From the NCBI GenBank assembly GCA_005881355.1, contig VBDM01000113.1, positions 1-5,554 on the forward strand: a DNA stretch of 5,554 nucleotides, read 5' to 3'. Numbering within the stretch: position 1 is the first letter of the stretch; every line of letters begins with the position of its first letter. The DNA comes from Betaproteobacteria bacterium (GTDB lineage Bacteria > Pseudomonadota > Gammaproteobacteria > Burkholderiales > SG8-39). Positions 1 to 5,131 of this stretch are shown one piece after another. The translations under genes were made by a program, and so were the position numbers. The notes under the pieces are model-generated. The model had not been told where the DNA came from. It saw only the letters and a list, made by a program, of their open reading frames with translations, and made no database searches.

Positions 1-1
1 C

Positions 2-172
2 AACCGCCTGGTCGGGACGGGCATCGCGGAAGCGACGCTCGCGCAAATCGAGTCCGAGGCGATGGCCAAGCTCGATCGGGCGACCGAAACCGCCAAGGCC
101 TCGCCCACGCCCGCGGTCGAGACGGCGATGACGGACGTCTGGGCGGACGGAGGCAACGCATGGCGCAATTGA
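2..172 (+). CDS. 2-oxoacid dehydrogenase E1 component, alpha subunit (C-terminal fragment, 5' end outside window)
   Basis: Only the last 56 residues are visible, in the frame starting at base 2 and ending with TGA at 170-172. The fragment has the usual end of a thiamine-diphosphate-dependent E1 alpha chain (pyruvate, acetoin or branched-chain oxoacid dehydrogenase): a helix of the form GIAEATLAQIESEAMAKLD, then an acidic and alanine-rich stretch ending in TDVWADGG, which resembles the common 'TDVYA' tail of this family. The catalytic and ThDP-binding parts lie upstream of the window. The stop overlaps the start of the E1 beta gene by 13 bases, which fits translational coupling of two subunits needed in equal amounts. 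Identification rests on this tail plus the adjacent E1 beta gene. Substrate class cannot be decided from it. Confidence 0.8.
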   Translation, partial: NRLVGTGIAEATLAQIESEAMAKLDRATETAKASPTPAVETAMTDVWADGGNAWRN

Positions 173-1182
173 GCTACCGGGAAGCGGTCGCCGCCGGCAT
201 CGCGCAGGAAATGAGGCGCGACGAGCGCGTGGTGCTCTTCGGCGAGGACACGGCCGCTGCGGGCGGCGTGTTCAAGACCACGGTCGGACTGTTCGAAGAG
301 TTCGGGCCGCGGCGGGTGAAGGACACGCCGATCTCGGAGCTCGCCATCCTCGGCGCGGCGATGGGCGCCGCGATGACGGGCTTGAGGCCGGTCGCCGAGA
401 TCATGTTCTCGGATTTCCTCGCCTGCTGCTGGGACTACGTCGCGAACGAGATCGCGAAGACGCGCTACATGAGCAACGGGCAGATCACGCTGCCGCTGGT
501 GATCCGCACCGCGAACGGCGCGGGCTCGCGCTTCGGCGCGCAACACTCTCAGAGCGTGGAGAACTGGGCGATGGCGGTGCCGGGGCTGAAGGTCGTCGCG
601 CCCTCCAATCCGGCGGACGCGAAGGGATTGCTCGCCGCGGCGATCCGCGATCCCGATCCCGTGGTGTTCTTCGAGCACAAGAGCCTGTTCGCGAACAAGG
701 GCGAGGTGCCCGAAGGCGAGCACGTCGAGCCGCTCGGAAAAGCGAAGGTGCTGCGCGAAGGCGGCGACGCCACGATCGTCGCGCTCGCCGCCATGGTCCC
801 GCGCGCGCTGAAAGCGGCGGAGATGCTCGCCGCCGACCACGGCATTCAGGCGAGCGTGATCGACGTACGGTCGCTCGTGCCCCTGGACGCGCGGACGCTG
901 CTCCGCGAGGCCTCGCGCACCGGACGCGTTTTCACCGTCGAGGAGAACCCCCGGCTATGCGGCTGGGGCGCCGAGATCGCCTCGCTCGTCCAGGAGGAGG
1001 TCTTCGGCGCGCTCAAAGGGCCGGTGATCCGCATCACCACCCCGCACGTTCCGCTGCCCGCGGCGGACCAGCTCGAGGACGCCGTCGTGCCGAGCGCGGC
1101 GCGCATCGCGAGCGAGGTCAAGAGCGCCCTGGAATCGCGGCGCGCGCCCATGAGCAGGACGGAGACGCAAAAATGGACGTGA
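160..1182 (+). CDS. 2-oxoacid dehydrogenase E1 component, beta subunit (acetoin/pyruvate dehydrogenase type)
   Basis: This is a 340-residue cytoplasmic protein of the transketolase-like E1 beta family, usually about 325-340 residues. It pairs with E1 alpha to bind ThDP, decarboxylate a 2-oxo substrate and pass the acyl group to a lipoyl domain. The N-terminal pyrimidine-binding domain (about residues 4-180) contains FGEDTAAAGGVF (27-38), DTPISE (55-60) with Glu60 at the position of the conserved cofactor-activating glutamate, and RFGAQHSQS (124-132) with His129 matching the conserved active-site histidine. PGLKVVAPSNPADAKGLL (141-158) is also typical. The transketolase C-terminal domain follows from about residue 195 to 320, with SLVPLD and VEENPRLCGWGAEIAS segments. 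The start is supported by GGAGG at 149-153, six bases ahead of ATG. The last roughly 15 residues (RRAPMSRTETQKWT) look like a non-conserved tail running into the lipoyl gene. It resembles AcoB and PdhB equally, so no symbol is given. Confidence 0.93.
   Translation: MAQLSYREAVAAGIAQEMRRDERVVLFGEDTAAAGGVFKTTVGLFEEFGPRRVKDTPISELAILGAAMGAAMTGLRPVAEIMFSDFLACCWDYVANEIAKTRYMSNGQITLPLVIRTANGAGSRFGAQHSQSVENWAMAVPGLKVVAPSNPADAKGLLAAAIRDPDPVVFFEHKSLFANKGEVPEGEHVEPLGKAKVLREGGDATIVALAAMVPRALKAAEMLAADHGIQASVIDVRSLVPLDARTLLREASRTGRVFTVEENPRLCGWGAEIASLVQEEVFGALKGPVIRITTPHVPLPAADQLEDAVVPSAARIASEVKSALESRRAPMSRTETQKWT
1161..1164 (+). promoter_or_regulatory. Ribosome binding site for the lipoyl-domain gene, inside the E1 beta coding end
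   Basis: GGAG sits eight bases ahead of ATG 1173, within the final codons of E1 beta. It selects 1173 as the start of the lipoyl-domain protein instead of upstream in-frame ATGs such as 957, whose extension would be an arginine-rich out-of-frame reading of E1 beta. Confidence 0.6.
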
Positions 1183-1412
1183 TCATGCCGCAGCTGGGCG
1201 AGACGGTGACCGAGGGCACCGTCGCCAACTGGTACAAGAAAGTCGGCGACACGGTGCGCGCCGACGAGCCGCTCTTCGACGTCGAGACCGACAAGGTGAC
1301 CACCGAGATCCCGGCGGTCGCAAGCGGCGTGCTCAAGGCGATCCTGGTCGAGCCGGGCACCACGGTGCCGGTGGGCACGGTGCTCGCGGTGATCGACACC
1401 GAGCCGAAGTGA
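1173..1412 (+). CDS. Stand-alone lipoyl-domain protein (E2-type lipoyl carrier without catalytic domain)
   Basis: This 79-residue protein is a single biotinyl/lipoyl attachment domain. It begins with MDVIMPQLGETVTEGTV, the classic first strand and loop of an E2 lipoyl domain, followed by NWYKKVGDTVRADEPL and the attachment hairpin DVETDKVTTEI, where Lys41 is the expected lipoylation site. GVLKAILVEPGTTVPVGTVLAVI completes the second half of the fold. ETDK favours lipoylation; biotin domains normally carry MKM. The protein stops at residue 79, with no linker, no peripheral-subunit-binding domain and no acyltransferase domain (no HxxxDG motif), and a different gene begins 19 bases later. Its start overlaps the end of E1 beta by 10 bases, so the two are probably co-translated. 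It is presumably the swinging-arm acceptor for the adjacent E1, with the acyltransferase and E3 encoded elsewhere. It could also be a degenerate E2 remnant, but the domain looks intact. Confidence 0.9.
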   Translation: MDVIMPQLGETVTEGTVANWYKKVGDTVRADEPLFDVETDKVTTEIPAVASGVLKAILVEPGTTVPVGTVLAVIDTEPK

Positions 1413-1418
1413 GAGACC

Positions 1419-1424
1419 AAGGAG
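1419..1424 (+). promoter_or_regulatory. Shine-Dalgarno site deciding a TTG start
   Basis: AAGGAG lies seven bases ahead of TTG at 1432-1434. The next in-frame ATG (1477) is inside the Rossmann glycine motif and would remove the first beta strand, so the TTG start is strongly preferred. Confidence 0.75.
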
Positions 1425-1431
1425 AGTCGAA

Positions 1432-2367
1432 TTGAGTTCCGCAAAAGCGAAGCTCGGCTGGATCGGCACCGGCCGCATGGGTTTCGAGATGGCACGGCGC
1501 CTGGCGAAAGCGGGCTGCGACATGGCGGTCTGGAACCGCACCCGCGCCAAGGCCGAGCCGCTCGCCAAGGACGGCGCGAGGATCGCCGCGAGCCTGCCGG
1601 ACCTTGCGGGCTGTGACATCGTGTTCTGCATGGTGTCGACCTGGGACGACGTCAAAGAGGTGATCTCCGGACCGAAGGGGCTGCTTTCGAAAGCAAAGGC
1701 CGGCGTGCCCCGCATGGTGGTGGAATGCTCGTCGATCTCGCTCGAGGGCTCGGCGGAGCTGCGGAAGATTCTCGCCGCGCATGGCGTCGAGCTCCTCTCT
1801 GCGCCGGTATCGGGGAACGCCAAGGTCATCAAGGCCGGCAAGCTCACCTTCGTCGTATCGGGCCCCAAGGCGGCGTACGATACGGCCGCGCCCTATCTCG
1901 CGATGATGGGACAAGGCTCGTCTTACGTCGGCGAGGGCGAGCTCTCGCGCATCGTCAAGATCTGCCACAACGTGATGCTCGGCGTGGTGACGCAGTGCAT
2001 GGCGGAGATCACCGTCCTTGCGCAAAAAGCGGGCGTCCCGCGCCACGCGTTCCTCGATTTCCTCAACAAGAGCGTGATGGGATCGACTTTCACGCGCTAC
2101 AAGGCGCCGGCCTTCGTCAACCTCGATTTCCACGTGACCTTCACGCCGTATCTGCTCAGGAAGGACCTCGATCTCGGCCTGGAGGCGGGGCGCAAGCTCG
2201 AGGTGCCGATGCCGCTTGCTTCGATCACGCGCGACCTCGTGCAGTCGATGATGGGGCAGGGCATGACCGAGGAGGATTTCTCGACGCTGCTCCTGCAGCA
2301 GGCCAAGGCCTCCGGGATCGAATTGAAGGCGGAAAACATATCCGTCGGCGACGGGCTGTCGCAATGA
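1432..2367 (+). CDS. NAD(P)-dependent beta-hydroxyacid dehydrogenase, 3-hydroxyisobutyrate dehydrogenase family
   Basis: This 311-residue cytoplasmic oxidoreductase matches the usual 290-310 residues of the family (3-hydroxyisobutyrate, tartronate semialdehyde and gamma-hydroxybutyrate enzymes), which interconverts a hydroxyacid and its aldehyde or ketone. The N-terminal Rossmann domain has GWIGTGRMGFEMARRL (9-24). Strand two ends in VWNRT (33-37), where Asn-Arg-Thr replaces the acidic residue of NAD enzymes and suggests NADP(H). The substrate loop reads SAPVSGNAKVIKAGKL (123-138). The catalytic lysine is Lys176 in IVKICHN, with Asn180 after it, and the second family lysine is Lys244 in LLRKDLDL of the all-helical C-terminal domain. 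The loop is unusual: the family consensus is DAPVSGG followed by a small-residue turn, while here Ser123 replaces Asp, Asn129 replaces Gly and a lysine-rich turn follows. The substrate is therefore unlikely to be assignable from the family name. It sits 19 bases after the lipoyl gene, probably in the same operon. Confidence 0.9.
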   Translation: MSSAKAKLGWIGTGRMGFEMARRLAKAGCDMAVWNRTRAKAEPLAKDGARIAASLPDLAGCDIVFCMVSTWDDVKEVISGPKGLLSKAKAGVPRMVVECSSISLEGSAELRKILAAHGVELLSAPVSGNAKVIKAGKLTFVVSGPKAAYDTAAPYLAMMGQGSSYVGEGELSRIVKICHNVMLGVVTQCMAEITVLAQKAGVPRHAFLDFLNKSVMGSTFTRYKAPAFVNLDFHVTFTPYLLRKDLDLGLEAGRKLEVPMPLASITRDLVQSMMGQGMTEEDFSTLLLQQAKASGIELKAENISVGDGLSQ

Positions 2368-2376
2368 TTTCCTTGC

Positions 2377-2384
2377 AGAGGAGA
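2377..2384 (+). promoter_or_regulatory. Shine-Dalgarno site deciding a GTG start
   Basis: AGAGGAGA lies six bases ahead of GTG 2391. The in-frame ATG at 2364 overlaps the previous stop codon, has no comparable site, and would put extra residues (ISLQRRFH) before the signal peptide. The GTG start gives a textbook Lys-led signal sequence and makes the protein exactly as long as its downstream paralog. Confidence 0.75.
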
Positions 2385-2390
2385 TTTCAC

Positions 2391-3353
2391 GTGAAAAACA
2401 TAACGAGAATTGCCGCGGTCATGCTGGCGGCGGGCGCGCTGCAGGCGCTCGCTCAAGGGTATCCGAACAAGCCGGTGCACGTGATCATCACCTTTCCTCC
2501 GGGCACCGGCACCGACATCGTCGCCCGCACTGTCACGCAGAAGCTCTCGGAATTCTGGGGCCAGCCGGTGCTGGCCGAAAACCGCGCGGGCGCCGGCGGC
2601 TCGATCGGTGCGGCGCTGGTGGCCAAGGCGGTGCCGGACGGCTACACGCTGATGATCGACTCGAACGCCCACGTCGTCACCCCTGCGATCTACGCCGAGC
2701 TGCCGTACGACACGCTCAAGGACTTCGTCGACATCGCCCCGCTCGCGGGGGGACCCAACGTCCTGGTCGCCGGTCCCGGGTCGAAGGCCAAGTCGGTTGC
2801 CGAGCTCATCGCCGAGGCCAAGGCGAAGCCGGGACAGATCAATTTTGCCTCCGCCGGCATAGGCAGCGGCACGCACCTCAACCTGGAGAAGTTCAAGCTC
2901 GCAGCCGGGATCGACGTCACGCACGTTCCCTACAAGGGCACGCCGGAGGTGGTGACCGATCTGCTGGGCAAGCGCGTCAGCTACTACTTCGCCCCGATCT
3001 CGCCGGCGATTCCGCTCATCCGCGACGGCAGGCTGCGCGCGCTCGCGGTGAGCAGCGCCAGGCGCTCGGACCAACTGCCGGAGGTGCCGACGGTGGCCGA
3101 GTCCGGCCTCCCGGGGTTCGAGTTCATCCTGTGGTTCGGCTTGTGGGGTCCGGCCGGGATGCCCGCGGACATCGTGGACAAGATCTCGAAGGACGTGAAC
3201 CGCGCGCTGACCGGCGCCGACGTGCGCGAGCGGCTCGCCAAGCTCGGCAACGACACGATGATCATGTCCCCGGGCGAGTTCAGCCGACTGGTGCGCAAGG
3301 AGCTAGACGACTACGCGCGCATCGTCAAGGCGGCGGGAATCAAACCTCAATAG
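2391..3353 (+). CDS. Bug/TctC-family periplasmic solute-binding protein, first copy
   Basis: This 320-residue protein belongs to the Bug (TctC) family of periplasmic receptors, which bind small carboxylates or related compounds, classically for tripartite tricarboxylate transporters (TctABC). A Sec signal peptide is visible: Lys2, a hydrophobic core (about 7-17) and an ALA cleavage site before Gln22. There is no lipobox cysteine, so the product should be soluble in the periplasm. The mature part starts with the family hallmark GYPNKPVHVII, followed by FPPGTGTD (35-42) with Asp42 in the ligand-loop position, WGQPVLAENRAGAGGSIGA, PDGYTL, LPYDTLKDF, NFASAGIGSGTH (151-162), DVTHVPYKGTPE, LPEVPTVAESGLPGF and LWGPAGMPA. 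It follows the hydroxyacid dehydrogenase by 23 bases and precedes a close paralog by 10 bases. No TctA or TctB membrane gene is visible, which is common for Bug receptors in Burkholderiales. The ligand is unknown. Confidence 0.95.
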   Translation: MKNITRIAAVMLAAGALQALAQGYPNKPVHVIITFPPGTGTDIVARTVTQKLSEFWGQPVLAENRAGAGGSIGAALVAKAVPDGYTLMIDSNAHVVTPAIYAELPYDTLKDFVDIAPLAGGPNVLVAGPGSKAKSVAELIAEAKAKPGQINFASAGIGSGTHLNLEKFKLAAGIDVTHVPYKGTPEVVTDLLGKRVSYYFAPISPAIPLIRDGRLRALAVSSARRSDQLPEVPTVAESGLPGFEFILWFGLWGPAGMPADIVDKISKDVNRALTGADVRERLAKLGNDTMIMSPGEFSRLVRKELDDYARIVKAAGIKPQ

Positions 3354-3363
3354 GGAGCCGGCG

Positions 3364-4326
3364 ATGAAGCTACTGAAACCGCTCGTTTTGACGGCGCTCG
3401 CCGCATTCGCGCCGCAGGGACACGCCCAGGGCTACCCGAACAAGCCTGTGCGGCTGATCATAGCGTTCACGCCGGGGAGCTCGATCGACATCGTCGGCCG
3501 GGCGGTCGCGGCGAAGCTCTCGGAGCTCTGGGGGCAGCCGGTGGTGGCCGAGAACCGCGCCGGCGCGGGCGGCTCGATCGGCTCGGCGGTGGTGGTGAAG
3601 TCGGCGCCCGACGGCTACACGCTGCTCGCGAATTCGTCGGCGCATGTGGCGAACCCGTCGATCTACGCGAGCCTGCCCTATGACACGCTCAAGGACTTCA
3701 CCAACATCGCGCCGCTCGCCGGCGGCCCGAACGTGCTTTTCGTCGGTCCCGGCACCGGCTGGAAGACGTTCGCCGACTTTCTCGCCGCGGCGAAGGCGAA
3801 TCCGGGAAAGCTCAACTTTTCCTCCGCGGGGGTGGGCAGCGGCACGCATTTCAACCTGGAGAAGCTGAAGCTGACGGCCGGCATCGACGTCACGCACGTG
3901 CCCTACAAGGGAACGCCCGAGGCGATCGCCGACACGATCGCGGGCCGCGTGTGCTGCTATTTCGCGCCGATCAACGCCGCGTTGCCGCATCTGCGCGGCG
4001 GCAAGGCCGTCGCGCTCGCGGTGTCCAGCGCGAAGCGCTCAAGCCTGTTGCCGGAGGTTCCGACGATCGCCGAGTCCGGGGTACCGGGCTTCGACTACAC
4101 GCTCTGGCTCGCCTTGTGGGGACCGCCGGGGATGCCCGCCGACCTCGTCGAAAAGATCAACAAGGATGTGAACCGCGTGCTCTCGAGCCCCGACCTCGCC
4201 GACCGGCTGAGCAATCTCGGTACCTTGCCGATGAGCATGTCGCCCGAGGAATTCACGCGGTTCGTGCGCAGCGAGGCCGAGGACACTGCGCGCGTGCTCA
4301 AGGCGGCCGGCATCAAACCGCAGTGA
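3364..4326 (+). CDS. Bug/TctC-family periplasmic solute-binding protein, second copy
   Basis: This tandem paralog of the preceding gene has the same 320-residue length. Ungapped comparison from residue 21 to the end gives about 199 identities in 300 positions by hand count, while the signal peptides share little. The signal peptide has Lys2 and Lys5, a hydrophobic core from 7 to 16 and a GHA cleavage site before Gln22, again without a lipobox. Family hallmarks are GYPNKPVRLII, FTPGSSID (35-42) with Asp42, WGQPVVAENRAGAGGSIGS, LPYDTLKDF, NFSSAGVGSGTH, DVTHVPYKGTPE and LPEVPTIAESGVPGF. The first ligand loop differs from copy one (GSSI versus GTGT), so the two receptors may prefer different ligands. 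Two adjacent cysteines at 197-198 (RVCCYF) are odd for an exported protein and are Ser-Tyr in copy one. AGGGAG at 3352-3357 supports the ATG start. The ligand and membrane partners are not identifiable here. Confidence 0.95.
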   Translation: MKLLKPLVLTALAAFAPQGHAQGYPNKPVRLIIAFTPGSSIDIVGRAVAAKLSELWGQPVVAENRAGAGGSIGSAVVVKSAPDGYTLLANSSAHVANPSIYASLPYDTLKDFTNIAPLAGGPNVLFVGPGTGWKTFADFLAAAKANPGKLNFSSAGVGSGTHFNLEKLKLTAGIDVTHVPYKGTPEAIADTIAGRVCCYFAPINAALPHLRGGKAVALAVSSAKRSSLLPEVPTIAESGVPGFDYTLWLALWGPPGMPADLVEKINKDVNRVLSSPDLADRLSNLGTLPMSMSPEEFTRFVRSEAEDTARVLKAAGIKPQ

Positions 4327-4336
4327 GCCCGGAGAC

Positions 4337-4357
4337 GCGGCCCGGCGCGTCGGCCGC
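4337..4357 (+). other. Weak GC inverted repeat in the intergenic gap
   Basis: GCGGCC (4337-4342) and GGCCGC (4352-4357) can form a 6-bp stem with a 9-base loop, 11 bases after the second Bug stop codon. No T-run follows, only TTCTT at 4367-4371, so it is not a standard intrinsic terminator. It may reduce transcription or stabilise the upstream mRNA end. In DNA this GC-rich, a stem of this size can easily occur by chance. The rest of the 111-base gap (4327-4437) shows only a 7-base direct repeat GAGGCTC at 4400-4406 and 4408-4414 and no convincing -35/-10 pair. Confidence 0.25.
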
Positions 4358-4437
4358 ATGCGCCGTTCTTGCAACCCGGTCTCTGAAGGGGCAGACTTCG
4401 AGGCTCTGAGGCTCGCAGGCCACACCGAGGGATCGCC

Positions 4438-5088
4438 ATGTCAAAGCAACGAATCAGCTGCGTTCCGCTCGAAAAGATGGATACCGAGATGCGCAAGGAA
4501 ATGGAGCGCTGCCGGCGCGAAGGCACGCCCAGACCGGAGAGCTCAGCGGTGCGCGCGCACGTGCCCGCGTGCTTCTGGGCCTTCGCCAATTCCTGGCGCG
4601 ACATCTTCAAGAGCGGCGTGTGCGACCATGCCGTCAAGGAGCTGTGCCGGCTCTACGTGTCCCGTTCCGTTCAATGCGAATACTGCGGCAATCAGCGCTC
4701 GATCAAGGCGGCCTCGATCGGCGCCGTGATGGAGGACCACGTCAGGGACCTGCTGAACTTCGAGAAGTCCGCCAACTTCGACGAACGCCAGAAGGCGGCG
4801 CTCGCATACGCCGAGGCGATCACCTGGCACCTCAACACCGACGACGCGTTCTGGGAGCGGCTTCACGGGCATTTCAGCGAGCCCGAGCTGGTCGAGCTGG
4901 GCTGCTTCATCGCGCTCACCATGGGACAGCAGAGCTGGCTGCGACTGCTCGACATCGAGCATCACCAGGTGCTCGCCGGTACTTCCGCGTCCATGGCCCC
5001 GGGGTTCGAAGACGCGCGGATGCTCGCCGAAACGAAGGCTTCACCGGAATACTGGACGAAGTCCGCGCACTCGAAGAAGATCGCTTAG
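4438..5088 (+). CDS. AhpD-like / carboxymuconolactone-decarboxylase-fold protein
   Basis: This 216-residue helical cytoplasmic protein has no signal peptide or membrane segment. Its core, AVKELCRLYVSRSVQCEYCGNQRSIKAA (about 65-92), is the CMD/AhpD motif: Glu68, then Cys80 and Cys83 as a CxxC pair with the same Glu-to-Cys spacing (12) as AhpD. In AhpD the histidine four residues after the second cysteine completes the proton relay; here that place is Arg87. A second helical part follows (DERQKAALAYAEAITWHLN, 115-133; ELVELGCFIALTMGQQSWLRLLD, 150-172), a layout common in larger members of the family. Known members are peroxidase partners with a redox CxxC or lactone decarboxylases without it, so a thiol redox or peroxide role is possible but not shown. 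The ATG is preceded by a modest GAGGGA at 4427-4432. It lies 111 bases after the Bug genes and 43 bases before an SDR, so it may begin a separate transcript or continue the operon. Confidence 0.85.
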   Translation: MSKQRISCVPLEKMDTEMRKEMERCRREGTPRPESSAVRAHVPACFWAFANSWRDIFKSGVCDHAVKELCRLYVSRSVQCEYCGNQRSIKAASIGAVMEDHVRDLLNFEKSANFDERQKAALAYAEAITWHLNTDDAFWERLHGHFSEPELVELGCFIALTMGQQSWLRLLDIEHHQVLAGTSASMAPGFEDARMLAETKASPEYWTKSAHSKKIA

Positions 5089-5106
5089 CCGCCCGTCTCG
5101 AGCCGC

Positions 5107-5128
5107 CTCGCCGGAACGCCGGAGCGAG
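5107..5128 (+). promoter_or_regulatory. Possible hairpin covering the SDR ribosome binding site
   Basis: CTCGCCGG (5107-5114) can pair with CCGG (5119-5122) and CGAG (5125-5128), with loop AACG and a two-base AG bulge. The arm includes GGAG at 5121-5124, the best Shine-Dalgarno candidate for GTG 5132. The structure could limit SDR translation, or be a chance fold in GC-rich DNA. No T-run follows, so it is not a terminator. Confidence 0.25.
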
Positions 5129-5131
5129 CAG

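Noticed and set aside
957..1172. N-terminal extension of the lipoyl-domain protein from an upstream ATG
   Set aside because: The extension is an arginine-rich out-of-frame reading of E1 beta. The lipoyl fold begins exactly at ATG 1173, which has its own GGAG site.
1173..1412. Biotin carrier protein (BCCP-like) reading of the lipoyl domain
   Set aside because: The attachment motif is ETDKV and not the MKM of biotin domains, and the gene adjoins E1 subunits instead of a carboxylase.
846..1868. Long open frame of 340 codons on the minus strand
   Set aside because: It spans parts of three well-supported + strand genes. Its translation is rich in Arg, Ser, Ala and His with no recognisable motif, as expected for the antisense of GC-rich coding DNA.
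1333..2364. Long open frame of 343 codons on the minus strand
   Set aside because: It mirrors the hydroxyacid dehydrogenase gene. The translation is dominated by Arg, His, Leu and Glu from complementary codons, with no family motif.
1725..2390. Upstream extension of the first Bug protein
   Set aside because: This stretch is an out-of-frame reading of the hydroxyacid dehydrogenase. The GTG at 2391 has a strong ribosome binding site and begins a proper signal peptide.
2391..4326. Recent duplication, mobile element or assembly duplication producing the two Bug genes
   Set aside because: The copies differ at about a third of amino-acid positions and throughout at the DNA level. No inverted or direct terminal repeats and no transposase are seen around them.
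4327..4437. Promoter in the 111-base gap ahead of the AhpD-like gene
   Set aside because: TTGCAA at 4369-4374 resembles a -35 box only loosely, and nothing like TATAAT lies 16-18 bases after it.
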